NCBI GenBank assembly: GCA_036429605.1
Contig: JAVFKD010000002.1
Span: forward strand, 3,038,001 to 3,102,000
Direction: 5' to 3'
DNA: 64,000 nucleotides
Origin: Cladobotryum mycophilum
Taxonomy: Eukaryota; Ascomycota; Sordariomycetes; Hypocreales; Hypocreaceae
In this document: positions 23,399 through 36,221 of the stretch, in pieces
How the letters are laid out: the number at the start of each line of letters is the position of its first letter
Position numbering within the stretch: the stretch's first letter is position 1
Notes under the pieces: model-generated
Database searches by the model: none
What the model was told of the DNA's origin: nothing
The model's input: only the letters and a program-made list of their open reading frames with translations
Position numbers and translations under genes: made by a program

Positions 23399-23804
23399 TA
23401 TCACTAGAATATCTTCAAGGGGTCGAGCTATGCAACTTGCATTGGGATCTCTGGAACAAAGTTAAGCCAGTTGAGAGAGTTTAGAGTTGGAAGCACCCTT
23501 TCGTCGCCCAAGCGGAAGACGCGTCTGACCCGCGTCTCAATTAACGCCCTGGGAGAGAAAGCTGGTGACCCCAAGACCCCGCGATTTCAGGCGAACAGCT
23601 GTCCCACTAACCCCCACCTCGATAGCTCCATCTACCCTATCATCTGTCACAGGATAGGGGGCACATTTTATCAGCAGGCAGCAAACGGTGTTGAGTTGTA
23701 GAAACACAGGCAAATAATACCTAGTTGATTTCTTCTTCTTTTCTTTTCGAACTATTACATTCTTATTTTAAGACTTTATATTTGGCACAAACGTAATCTT
23801 CACA
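23399..23804. promoter_or_regulatory. Shared divergent promoter of mcl1 and the WD40 gene
   Basis: The 406 bp between two divergent start codons must hold both promoters. On the plus strand, a T/C-rich stretch (23728-23764) precedes the ATG at 23805. No specific factor site is claimed. Confidence 0.5.
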
Positions 23805-25113
23805 ATGGAAACCTCAGACACTAACAAATTCTTCTTAACCGAGTGAGTTGGCCAAGTTGTTGCGGTGTGGAATCTCAGAAATGAAGAAAATATTAACAGC
23901 CTCAGTGCTGCCCATGCCGAAAACGACAGAAAAGCTGCAAAGTCAGGAAATAAGAATGGAGATCCTCTGGTTATGCAGTCAAAGATCCTAGCCATAGCAC
24001 TGGATCTGGCTTTTCCTTCAAACGGAGTCTTCATTGCAGAATCTGCAGGCAATGTTCGCCGCATCAACCTCTCCGTGAGTAGTGTAACAGCCAGCATTGT
24101 TGTAGACTCCATACTTACATTCTACATAGTCGGAAAACACCAAGAAAACCTATCGGGGGCCCAAGGCTCCTGTTACAAGTGTAGCCATCGGCGGGAATGG
24201 GAACAGAACCGTCTTTGCGGGATGCTGGGACAAGGACATTTGGTCATGGGACATTGAGTCAGCCAAACTTGGACGCAAGTTCAGCGGCCATGCTGACTTT
24301 GTCAAAATCGTCGTATGTGGGAGGATATCCGGAAAGGAGATTCTCATCAGTGGTGGTGCCGACAAGAAGATCATGGTCTGGGACATTGAGACGGGCCGAC
24401 GTCTTCACACTCTCCAGGATCCAACGACAACCATGAACGCTGTGCAAGATATAGCAATCGACCCCGTTTTAAGCACGCCGGATTCCATTGTCATTGCGAG
24501 CGCAAGCAGCGACCCTCACATTCGCCGGTGGAAGATTACGCTGCATGGAGCTGAGCAGCTGCCCGAGTCATTTCACGACCGCCCCGAAACGGAGAGACTC
24601 ACCATTGAGGAGCACCGCACAAGCGTCTACAGTCTCTACTTTGATGTTGACAGCGATGATTGCGGCCTGTGGACTTCGGATGCAGATGGCTTGGCCAAGT
24701 GTCTGGTGCGGTCCCGCAACTTCGTGGCCGATGACGTCTATGAGCACGGCGACTATCTCCGCGCCGTCATCCCTACGGATAGCTGGGTTATAACGGCCGG
24801 CCGGGACGAGAACGTCAAAGTATGGGACCGGTCGTCAGGAAAACTTTACTGTACCCTCGAGGGCCACTTTGAAGAAGTCACCGATCTAGTGTTGCTACGA
24901 AACTCCCTGGGACAACCCGACAGGGTTTGCAGTGTCAGCATCGACGGCACGATTCGCACATGGCCACTGGCAAAGACCGAGCTGGAGGAAGTAGTCAAGA
25001 AGATTGAGGAATCGAAGAAGCCGGTGGAGAAGGAGGCTGAGCCAGAAGGCGGCAACCTGTTGACGGCTGAGGAGGAAGCGGAACTGGCGGAGCTGATGGG
25101 GGATGATGATTAG
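23805..25113 (+). CDS. WD40-repeat protein of unknown role, stop codon in first blade unless spliced
   Basis: A WD40 protein of about 400 residues. A 55 bp intron (24075-24129, GTGAGT to TAG) is clear. Exon 24130-25113 reads RGPKAPVTSVAIGGNG, then repeats ending in WDKDIWSWD, GGADKKIMVWD, SDPHIRRWK and GRDENVKVWD, and closes with an acidic tail. In the first exon, ATG 23805 opens METSDTNKFFLTE, but the next codon is TGA (23844-23846). The same frame continues with VGQVVAVWNL, which looks like a WD40 blade. An intron from a perfect GTGAGT donor at 23843 to the AG at 23905 (63 bp) or 23878 (36 bp) removes the stop and keeps frame. So either splicing solves it or the blade carries a nonsense change. 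I do not recognise the orthologue; it does not look like Trm82. Confidence 0.7.
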
Positions 25114-26933
25114 GTCTTTGATACCTAAGAGAAAACTGTTACGGGTTTAGTTTACCGGATCTGCGGACACGTGGTGATTCATGGACAAATTCTTCACCGA
25201 TTCCTCATATCACATAGCGATTTACACACATAACCCCCAATGGAAAAAGTGATAAAACTGTTGGCATGACCCGACGGTAGCATACATGAGACTCTCACTG
25301 GTGTCGGCTACGCACTGGGTGACCTTGACAAACGAAAAGAAGCTGGGCATGAGTCAAGGTGAAACACGTTGCGGTGCCACCAAGTCTATCGAGTCTTGTA
25401 ATGTATGTCTTGGACTAGAGAAAGAGGCAAGTTAACTCTATGCCCGCCTCTTCTAGTGTTACCTCCCAAATCAAGGCCCGTTTGTAGAGGCATGCCAGCC
25501 ACGCGAGCAATGGCTTTTCCTTCCAGACTTCGACCTTTGTCCTCCTCTGGCTCGCTGACCGCTCCCACTCGGGAGACCCGAAACGAAGGCGGATCTTAGT
25601 TCCCGTCCCGTTTCAGTATCTCGTGTCTCTTTTCCTCGGTATTGCGACGTGATACAATAGGATAAAGGAGATTGAAGCAAACAAAGGCACCTGACATCCT
25701 TACATGCCTGAACCCGTGCGGCGCATACACCGTATCAAAGCGCCATTTGGGGGTGGTCTTTTAATCATGCGCTCATAGTTTAGGATTAATATTTCGAGAA
25801 GAAATTGAGCGCCGATCAGTCCCTGTGATAATCAGAACTTTCTATAGGCACTACCCGAGGTTGTCGGTTGGTTGATAATAAAAAAGAGCTCGTGGGGGGG
25901 ATGCCGTGCCCACAATCTTGGCCTCGGAAAATCGTCATCAGATACCTGAACGGTCGACTTGGCTAATATTTTAACATTGAGTCCATGTATGTAGAATCCG
26001 TTTGCGTGCTGGTTGAACTCGTCAGACTTTGGCCGAGCACCTGGTCATATTACAGGCCTCGTGTCCTACGTCCTTGCCTGTAGCCGTTCGCAGGAGTAGT
26101 GATACGAGCCATGAATCATGCATAGCCCAGTATTGTGGTTATCTACCACATGGTTGAACCCTCCCCACCGGACCCGGGTCCATGGAAGCCTTCTCGTCGC
26201 ACGGAGGGATGGAGTTTGAGATTTTTCTGGATTACGGGTAACCTGGTGATCCGGGAAAAAATTGTTACCCAGGCATCAGTTCGGTACGCTCTGTGTGGTC
26301 CTGCACGGTGGAGACGCGACGTCCTGACTAAATGGACTGGGTAACCAGCAACTTGGTTGCCATCTGCCACTCGCCGTCTGCCTGGAAGCAGATCAATTCC
26401 GATTTATTAAAAGGAACATGATGCCTGTAGAAGCTTCAGGTACAGGTAGACATCGGTATGTCTAGTAGGCGTACAGGTAGCTGGCGACGGTCTCGGCTTG
26501 TCCCCGACTTCCCAGGGGAACACACTTCTAAATTGAAAGATAATGTCATCATCACAATAGCTGCCTAAGGGAATGGCCTGTGGGGGGTCAAGGTCATGGT
26601 TTTGAGAGATGCTGGTAGTAGCAGAAGAGCATCCTCCACAAGACCGGGTCAACATTAACCTACAACTTTCGGAGTTTTCTTGGGACGAAAAAATGCCACT
26701 AACTTCTTTCTCTTCCGTGAGAATTGATACACACCAAGTGAAAATTGAGCTTGACAAGGGGGTCGTTGCTCAGCGCTGGTAAATCTCCTGAGTGCTAGAC
26801 TAGAGCCCTGCAGAGCACGGACGCGCGCTGGACAAGGACTTCCAGGCTTCAAATGGCGCCTCGGATGGCGGAACCTGGTTCCCGGAGACTCGCTACCGTT
26901 TTCTAGTAATAAACGCTACGTGGTTCAGACCGG
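25114..26933. other. Sparse intergenic region
   Basis: Starts with the 3' UTR of the WD40 gene. Open frames such as 26407-26757 (minus, 116 codons) have no recognisable motif. No tRNA or mobile element was seen. Confidence 0.45.
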
Positions 26934-27811
26934 TCAGTTTCCAGAGATGAGGAGGTGGAAGAAGAGTGTTCCGGTGGAGGTTGAAGCTTGATTCTGGCCT
27001 TGGCTCAATTTTGAAAACTTTGGATTCCATAACGGCTCTTGCGGCTCCATGTCTGGTTCCGTGTCCGGCTCCAACTTCACTTCGGGACCCTGCATCATTG
27101 TTGTGGGTAGGATGCAGGTCAGCAAATGGAGATGCATGGGAGACGTAGCATTGTGAGAAGAAATCGCCCGTTTGTTGACTGGGGGCCTTATGCAGGTACA
27201 GGATGGAAAGCTGTCCAATAGTGATGCGCCGATAGGAAGGCCGTGATCCACCCGTATCGGAAGAGGGCGAGACGGCAAGAGGGACAGGTGCATATCCGGG
27301 TGCCTTCCATTTGAGAGATTGATAATGGTTGTGGCAGGAAACACCTGACAGTCAAAGGGAAAGAAAGAAAGAAAGAAAAAAAAAGAGACACAATCACAAA
27401 CTTGGAATCGTGGCTGCATCCCAATCCTTTTACGTCCGAGTATCGCCAACTCCTTAATGCTCTCTAATTCAGCCTCCAAGCCACTTGGCTCGCTATGGCC
27501 CTATCAAAACTGTCATGCGGAAGAGCGACAAGTGCCGGCCGCTAGTTTTAAGACATGATTCACCTTTGGCGTGATGCATAATAAGGGTCTGTCCGTTCAC
27601 TGACTGGCTGAGCTGTTGAAGCTACCACCAATTTCTGAGCCGCTCCGCGGAGACAAGTTGGAGGAGGACGACTATTCAGAATGACTCTGACACTTATTGA
27701 TTGCGCGGGGAACCGGGTGAAGAACCAACGTTGGATTGGAGATAATGCCTTTGTGTTGCTGGTCAGGATCAAGGAGAAGCTTACCTTGGCTGAGAATACT
27801 AAACATAACAC
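26934..27811 (-). CDS. Possible spliced orphan gene or gene remnant
   Basis: Three minus-strand open segments join with plausible splice sites. Segment A (27811 to about 27569) ends STAQPVSERTDPYYASRQ. A GTGAATC donor and a CATAG acceptor about 71 bp later lead in frame to segment B (EPSGLEAELESIKELAILGR and RKRIGMQPRFQ). A GTTTGTG donor with a T/C-rich stretch and GTCAG acceptor leads to segment C (VFPATTIINLSNGRHPDMHL, later KLEPDTEPDMEPQEPLWN), with a stop at 26934. The amino-acid texture and in-frame splicing look more gene-like than the surroundings. However, there is no recognised domain and the 5' end is undefined. It could be the 3' part of a lineage-specific gene, a pseudogene, or chance. 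Confidence 0.25.
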
Positions 27812-30675
27812 ACGTTTGACTAAATGTGAGGTAGATCAAACTCCTTAGTCATCTTTATCATCGGCGATCAAGTGGAAACGATGCTCGCTCTAGGTAGCGC
27901 TGTGACTTGGGTGGCCTCACGGTATGCACTCCTTACAGTGTTGCATCATTTTCTCTCCTGCGTCTGGCATGGTTGCCATGGTGGTGAGACCGCTGGTGCG
28001 ATTCGTAGCACCAAGCCAGAGCTTACCTGTCACCAATCATTGGAATGTGATTGAGGGTCTAGACAAGCCTAGTCACAGGATGATGGCTAGCTGCACCACT
28101 CACAGCGCCTGGAGCTTGAACAAATATGCATGTGAAACGAGGCTGTCACACAGCTCAACAGATCAGTCACACTCCTACATACAGCATGAGTAGTGTGTGA
28201 TATGGAGAGTCCCAATTCTGCAATTGCCACGAGGCGGTCGACCGTCGGGACGGAAGACAACACGCGAGAGATGAACACGCGAGAAGCCGTCCATTCACTA
28301 TCGTTCCCCTACCGCGGGTCCGTTTCGTCTGTTGAGGCAAACGCCGGTCGCTGATTTGCTGGTGGGGAGGCTAATATCGTGCCCCTGAGAGACGCCACGC
28401 CGTGAATGGGCATGGATCGTCGGATGGTGCTGTGGGGAACAAGGCTGGACGAGGTCGTCACAGGGATACGGTGATGAAAAGACACAGAAGATGCAGCACA
28501 TGGCTGTAAGTCGATGTTTTGTTTCGCTGGATCGGCTCTCAGCTGCTCCATCACGACTAACCAATGTGGTGGCCCGCTCATTGCTCTATTTTTCTCTCTT
28601 TCTCGTTGGGTCGATGACAGGGGATGAAGATGAAACCAGAGCAAACAAATCCAACCACGAGTCACGATATGCGTGCTTCATGCGGTTACTGCACGGATGA
28701 AGGCGCGTAGAGTAAGAAGGTGGTGTCTGGCTTTTGGTTGTGACTGGACAGAGAACGGGAAGGATTTCTGCATTCCTTAACGGCGCTGCGGCACGACGTG
28801 ACGTTCAACGCACAGGAAGAAGGAGACATTGTTTGATTGGCTATATTTGGCACAACAACGCAAGCCTGCAGTTTTTCTTGTTTTCATCCTGGCGCTCGCA
28901 TGATCATCCCTGGACCAATTACCGTTTTCAATGCCTGATGACGACTGAGCGGGCTTGGTGTAAGCTGAGGTGAGTTGTCGGCCTTGCGGCTACCGGTGTT
29001 CGAGATGCGACTGCAAAGGTCATTCGTCCTGGTTGATGTTGTTATCACTAACGAGCGAGCATAGTGAGTTATACACAGACATTTGTGCTTGAATGTGGAG
29101 ACGAATCGATTCTTTCTTTCATGAATTTGAGACATTTTCCCGCTGCCACGCTACATCGGCGGCGCCCAGCGCCCATCAATCATGTCTAGGAGGGCCTTTG
29201 CTCTTTTCTTTTCTTTTCTTCCAATTGTTGTTGACGAGAATGTCTCGAGTCCCCATCCCCCCTGTTCCGTGGGGTCCCCGGGACTAAGACTAGATGAGTT
29301 GGAATGAGTTGGATAAATGAAGACGCACTGACTGATGTTGTTAATTGGTGCATATTATGCAATACATAATATCAGTGTCGGAAATTGAGTGGCCTATGAT
29401 GACCAACACTAACAGGACGAGTCCGTTTGTACGAAAGACTCTGGACAGACCATCCTGTCGCCATCAATCTTTTTTTCTGACGGCACAAAGAGGCTGGCTC
29501 GTGGGAATTACAATGTGGCAAATCTATCTTATCTCCCCTGGTCTCTCTCCTGTTGGCGCCAAATGACCTGGTCTATTGACCACGGCTCCATGCCCAAATT
29601 GCTCATTGTCCATCTTGTCCCCCCTGTCCCCATGTTACCCATGCTTTCTACTCCCTGCTCGTAATTTTTTTTGGGTCTTCTCCCTGTTTAAGGCTGTCGC
29701 TGGACTGAACGGAAGCGCCAAAGCTCGACCCCTGTTCCTAGTTTCTGCCACCTCAGATCCAAGCCGCTGTCAGATCCGCGTGCGCCACACAGCGTCTCCC
29801 ATGACTTTATCCGAAGACAGAGTAGAACCCTCGTCTTTTTTCTTTTCTTTCTTTCTTCTCAAAGCCACTGTGAGAGGGTCGGTCAGCATGAGAAGGAATC
29901 CGTTTGTATAGCTTGTCTCTTTGTCTGTAACCGGTCTTGCCGCTGCTCCACCCTTCGGCGAAGCTGCAGAAAGGGCGGACGAGGACGAGTACACACACAG
30001 GCCTGGCGCATTGTTCTCTGAGGAAATACGAAGCAATTGATGAGATACAATGTGCTAATATGCCACAAGTAGCAGTAGATGCCGCAGAGTAGGACCTGTG
30101 CAAAGTAGTATTGACTGTAATGTGCTCCGTACTCCTAAACGGAGGACTCCGTAATAAAGCACAAAAAGAAACTCCGTCACAATCCTTGCTCACTCGGCAA
30201 GCCGTGCACACTAAATGCCATTCAGAGACCCCGGGAACCAAGACCCAACCCAACCCACGACCGCCCGTACAGAGAGAGAGAGAGGGTAAGGAGTGCTTGT
30301 GCTTGTGCTTGTACTTGTAATTACTTGTACTCCTGTTTACTAGCATTCCGGTACATATCCAATCCATCCCCATCCCCATCCCCTCGCCTCACCTACCTAC
30401 CTACCTAGTACCTACAAGTACATACGTACATTTCCTAATCCATACACGGGCTCCAAAATAGAGAGCGTACAATACGGGGCAAGCCGATATCCCCATAATC
30501 ACACACATACATACATGTACGCACGCACACTCATGCCTGCTCATACATAATAATACCTACCCATACACCATCACCATACACACCTAGTTAATAATAATAG
30601 GGCCACGGACGGCTCAAATTTGTGGCTTCCCTGATCCCTCCTCTTCCCGGTGGGCCTACAAACGGAAAGACAGAC

Positions 30676-30708
<33 letters not shown>

Positions 30709-31465
30709 AAAGAAGTGAGGTGGACTCGGCGATCATTCCTTGCTTGGTTCGTGCTTCGTTTTCGTGGACTCCGTGTCTCCATTCTCTACCCGCGCAAAGA
30801 AAAGAAGCTCCAAGGAAGGTTCGTCGACTTTTACAAGGTTTCCTTTCCAGGTTTCCATTTCCAGGTTCGGGTACCACGACCAACAGTACCTGCCAGCCAG
30901 CCAGCCATCTCTCCCCTCCACACCCCCCGGCAGCAGCTGGCAGTCACCACCCAGGGTTCTTTCTTCGACTTCACTTTTATTCTTTCCCTCCCCTCTTCTT
31001 CTTCTTTCGGATTTCTCCTCTAATTGCTGCTGGTCATCTTTCCCCGCAGGTCTCATCTTCTATTTTTTGTTTTGTTTCTGATATTTTATTTATCTCGTGC
31101 CTTTTGTCTCTCGTTATTTATTACTCGACTCGACTCTTGGTAGCAGCTAGCCTGCCGCTTTAATCAACAGTCACCTTACAAGGAAGCATCCTCGATCCAT
31201 CATCGCCATTCTCGAAACCGCAGCAGCTGCCTGGAACTAGCAAAGCATCACAACGGTCATGATATAGTTGGAATTCCGAGAAGCAGGAAGAGATCCCGAC
31301 CGCCTTTTCGACTCATTAATCATATCACTGTCTGGCGTTGCATCATTCACTTGCATGCATAGCACTAACATCAAACGACGGAACTGATTGGCGGCACCAC
31401 CGAAGTCTTTCTCTGAGCCAGTTTCGACCCAATTCTAATATCACATCTACACCAACGCCGTCATC
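27812..31465. other. Sparse intergenic region and long leader of the next gene
   Basis: No certain gene. A 118-codon minus frame at 28309-28665 has no motif. The segment 30240-30620 is rich in GTAC/CTACC words, and 30960-31140 is a polypyrimidine leader before the plus-strand gene starting at 31466. An ACTCCGTA word lies at 30144-30151. Confidence 0.45.
30676..30702. repeat. (GA)n microsatellite
   Basis: About thirteen GA units followed by A8, upstream of the gene at 31466. Confidence 0.95.
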
Positions 31466-34417
31466 ATGATAGACACAAAGATGGAGAACAATGGGAGCGT
31501 TGTTGCATTCGAGGGCCACCCAGACCTCATTTCTACCCAATTGCGCCTGCTTCCCACATCACCTCAGATTCTCATACTCCCCGCAGTTCAATGCTACATC
31601 ACCAATGACGAGGATCAGGCGTTCGAAGTTCGGAGGTATATCCGAAAGGTTCACGATGCCCTGACTGCTCGAAATGAAACGGCCCGAAAGTTCTTGCAGG
31701 ATTCAACATCCTCTGGCAAGCGACTGGTATTCATGAATGGGGGACACCCAGTGCGCAGGCTTTGTGTATCAAGGCCATCATGAAGCATGAGACTGGCGGG
31801 GATCGAGCTGAAGCAGAAGTCTTCTTCAACCAATTGGTCAAGGATGGACTTACTGGTCTTGAGAATGACGGAAAATGTGAGGAAATCTTGGGTTCCAGCG
31901 GATATGACGACAATGAGGATCTCGATGACGAGCTTCAGGACCCCATAACGAGGGCAATGAGAGCTGCCGATGCCTTGGATCGCGAGACCGCCAACCTACA
32001 ACCGATCGACATGCTTGATCTTACACTGACGACTCGACCGCGGAGTCTGAGTCTACCACTGTATGGTTATTCTGACGGCTTTGGAGATGCGGCCCCCTTC
32101 TTCCTCTTTGGCGCCCATTATGAGGATGAGAGCGACCCTGAAGCTGAAGCTGGCCCTGAGCCGACAAGTGCTGAAGCCCCGACTTTCTCCCTGATTGATT
32201 ACAACCAGCCCACAAAAAGAGCTCGTGGTGATTCAGTGGACTGGGCCCCCACCTCACCGAACTGCATTGGTGAATCGTATACCCCCTTTACGCTTCGTCG
32301 TCGTAGAGATACCGAGATTCTGTCTCCGACATCCGACGTCTTCACCATCCGGACAAGCGAACATGTCGTATACGGAGAGGCTGCGATTCTCGATATGCGA
32401 GTGTCAATTTCAATTCCAAAGGGGCCATTGGCTAGAATCAAGTCTCTCGACAGAATTTGTCCTATCAACCCCAAATTTCGAGATCTCTATGTTCCGACAG
32501 CTGAGGTTGCGATAGAGACATCAGTGCCACGCCGTCCTCACTCATTCATGGTCATTACCGACGAAAAGAACCCTGCGGCAAGGCGACTGAGCCACATTGA
32601 CAGACCTCGAACTATACTTGTGAGACCCAAACGACCGACAATAAAGGTTGATCCAGTACCATTCGGAAAGAAGGGTAGCCAGAATCCTGTCAGGATATCA
32701 TACGTCGACCGTGGAACAGACGCTGCCGAAGCAACTCCGGTAGAACCTCAATTTCAAGCTGTACTACCTTGTCTTGAGGATCTCGTCGTTTATTTCAAGG
32801 ACGAGACACCCGATAGCCTCCTGTACTCAGTTGTCAGGTCTTTCAAGGCGGGCAACTATCCTGTGGTGCCTCAGTCAGAGGCTTCATTCGTGATTGAGAC
32901 CAGTTTCTCGTCGCCTTCCACTCCCTTGGACCAGCAGACACCAGCCATTGTTTCAAGCAGTGTTTCCAAGGCTTCAACTATGCTTAATACTGCGGCCGAC
33001 GACGAATATGACCCCTTCGCATATGGTCAATCCACGTGGCTGGACTCTAAGAAGGAGCAGCCCATACCGACCGTCAACATTATTAGACCTCCTACACCAG
33101 CCCAGACACCCCCGCCTTATTGCACAAAGGATGATAAATTTCACGAATTTGACATCGTCTGTGGTCAGACGGCCGTCACCATGCAGAACTCCCTTCGCTC
33201 CATTCTCAACATTTATTTCCCACCAGAAGGTGAGGGATACCGTCAATTTCAATTTTCACTTCTGCCAGAATTCGATGGCCTATGGAAACCAGTGTTTAGA
33301 GAATCGGACTCCAAGAGCTCTCAGCGAGAGAACAACAGAAGGGTGGATCAAATTCTGGCGATAGGATCCCAGCAGGGTGTCAAGAAAGAGTACTCCTCAG
33401 GTATTATCAAGCAATTGGAAAAGCATGGAACAAAGTCCAGCGATGAACAAGGCCGTAGTGGCAGAGTGGATTTTAGGTGAGTGTCATTCAGCAAGGCCTT
33501 TCTTTGTTTTGACTGTACTAACTTTGATTAGATATCTTCTCGCCAACGCCATGCAGTCTTTTACAGCGCAGCCGCTTGCCAATCAAACGTCTAATAACCC
33601 GTTTACCAACTCCTATCTTTTGGCAACTTTGATTATCCCCCATCTCGAAACGTATCTGGCTCTACATTCGGAGATCAGATATCTGCTTCTGGAATACCCT
33701 CCTGAACATCTTCCAACTGTTCTGGCCTTGCAGAAATTGGTCGGGGTCGATTTAATAAAGGTAGCCCAAATTGTTGATTCTGCCAACAAGGACCGGCTGC
33801 CGTTTACACAAATCGGAGGACCATCGGTCGGCAATAAGTCTGAGAATAAGACTCCCACACTTTCGCCGAGGTCGTCTTCATCCGACATCACTGTGTCCAA
33901 TGCCAATTTCCTTCTGACATCTACCGCCACTGAGGCAGAAATTGCCAAATTCATTTCCACAGTCTGGAACATCCAGGCTGAGGCTTCTGATTCAGATGTC
34001 TCTGACCGGTTCCCGCATGGCAAGGTCTTAAGGAAGAAGAAAACAAGACCAACACCGCTCAACAGCGCGTTCATCCCTTTCCCACGGTCATCAATGTCAT
34101 CTCAAGGTGGATTGTCGCCCACCTCGTGCGCTACCTCGGATCCTGTGTCACCCACTCTGGCGTCTTCTCGACGATCATCCTGGATTGAAAAGCCCAAGTC
34201 ACCGAAACATGACGGCGGTGTATCCAAGCATACTCGACTGTTCTCTCGTCGCAAGTTGCCTCGTGGTGGTGAGATCTCACCAGTCAACAACTATGATCCT
34301 AGCGAGGATAGCGACTTGGAGTTGGAGGAACGAAGACTCATGCCCATGTTCATGCAGAAGCCGTCGGAGCGGAAGGGCAATACTAGAAAGGCTCTGAAGT
34401 TCCTCGGTTTGGCTTAA
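31466..34417 (+). CDS. Large conserved low-complexity protein with one frame break
   Basis: Coding runs from ATG 31466 to 33476, then a 55 bp intron (33477-33531, GTGAGT donor, TACTAAC branch site, TAG acceptor), then to the stop at 34415-34417. There is one break: the frame RLVFMNGG changes to PSAQALCIKAIMKHETGGDR at the G5 run 31739-31743. One added G restores a continuous 965-residue protein (GGTPSAQ across the join). The N-terminal 110 residues look folded (QILILPAVQCYITNDEDQAF, RRYIRKVHDALTARNETA). The middle is acidic and Ser/Pro-rich. A conserved-looking helical segment follows the intron (NSYLLATLIIPHLETYLALH, EYPPEHLPTVLALQKLVGVD). The tail is Ser-rich and basic. Similar fungal proteins are sometimes labelled gastric-mucin-like (recall, unverified). 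Function is unknown. Confidence 0.75.
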
Positions 34418-35623
34418 CATGATGACATACTAATTATTTTGTCTTTTCATGCGTTTCTTACCTGTCTAATATATACGGCATCTCTTTGTTTTTCTGTTTT
34501 CATGGAATCAGTCTTTCGGCCACGTTCTCTGCTGCTTACATGAGTTACGAAGTTGGCTATACGCTTATATCTCCTTCTCTTCAACACACTCTACTCTCCA
34601 TTTCCTTTTCTTTAGGCATACTTTTTTTTCCGGCTAGTGTATTAGATGGACTCAAGGCAACTAAATGTAAACAAGTTATATCACAAGGGGGGAGGAGGAA
34701 CAAGATTTGCTAAGCAAACCAAGAAAGCATGGATGGGATTGGTGGTTGGGTAATTTGGCGAATATGGATCCTAAAATGGGGCTCTTTTCTTACTACATAT
34801 CGGATAACTGTGGCTAGCGGGCATATCATTTGCTTCCTAATTTATGGAATTTTCTTTGGACATGACTACTTTGCACTTGTGATTGTTTCTGTGATGTTCT
34901 TGGGAGAATCAGTTTTTTCGGTCCTTGGATGGAATGAGACGGACGATACCGTTCTGTGAACGTAGCCAGTATCAAGTTAGAGAGGTAGTCATTGTTCATT
35001 CTTGTCAACTCACTCATCAAATGCATTCATCAAGACTAAAAGACAAAAAACATGCACCCAACATAAAGCCAGCAATCTAAAAGCAATTCCCCAGTGTATT
35101 AATACCCGTTCTCGTGCAAGAATAAAAGAAAAACCACACGGAGCCCTCCGGAGTCAGCACCACAAGCAGACGCCACGAAGATTGCGAAGAAATAATAACA
35201 AAGACACTTGCTGCAAGGCCAAGTTTCCGTAATCATCGTCCACTATGCCTCAATAGTTGGATCCCCCCGGATAAGGGAGGAGAATACAGCTAGCACATGC
35301 GCAGTCTTGTCTCTTTGGGTTTGTGCGCCCTTTGTTCCAGTATGTCACGCCCTTCCGTATCTCCATCCTTCCATTCCCAGTCGACTCTGGTTCGTATCGA
35401 ATGCCAAAGGGAGTTGTCAAGTTCGTGTGTTGTTTGAAGGGCGAGATCCAAATGGACATGGTGTAATCTATGCGCAGAAGGGGACAAACTAGTAACTGGA
35501 AAAAGGGAGAAATCATGATGAGCATAATCCGGTCGTCTTCAAAACATGCCGCATTGCTCTAGTCATCCTATCAAAAAAGAACTTTGACCACGACAAAAAA
35601 AGGAGAAAAGGCGGTTTAACAGC
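34418..35623. other. Convergent intergenic region
   Basis: Lies between the 31466 gene (+) and ypt1 (-); contains their 3' UTRs. Small frames with hydrophobic stretches (for example 34729-34959) come from AT-rich sequence and are not supported. Confidence 0.5.
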
Positions 35624-36187
35624 TTAGCAGCAGCTGTTGCTGGAAGAGGAGCCAACGCCTTGTCCCTGGCCAACTTGAACGCTGGGTTTCGTGTTGTTGG
35701 CGGTCGTCGTACCCATGCGCTCCTTGATCTGGCGGGCCATGGTCAAGAAAGCCTGCTCGACATTACTGGCATTCTTGGCAGAAGTCTCCAGGAAGGGGAT
35801 TCCCAGGCTATCGGCAAATTCCTGAAGCGTTGTCAGTCTCAATTTGATAGCGGCACAGGATGTGGCAGCCTAGATGCATGCGTATGGAGGTTCTAGGCTA
35901 CAGCGCAAGCCGCGCTTACGTACCTTGGCAACGGTATACTCTACGACCTTCTTGTCGGACATATCGCTCTTGTTGCCGACAAGCAGCTTGTTAACGCCCT
36001 CGGTGGCATATCGGTCAATCTCCTGGAGCCATTGCTTGACGTTGTTGAAGGAGTCCATGTCTGTGACATCGTAGACGACGCAGATACCGTGGGCACCACG
36101 GTAGTAAGAGGAAGTGATGGTTCGGAATCGTTCCTGACCGGCAGTATCCCACTGTTTGGAGAAGTTAGCTGTCTAGAACTGCTATGG

Positions 36188-36221
<34 letters not shown>

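Noticed and set aside
26135..26344. 69-codon plus frame and matching minus frame in the sparse region
   Set aside because: Both strands are open over the same short stretch by chance; no motif on either.
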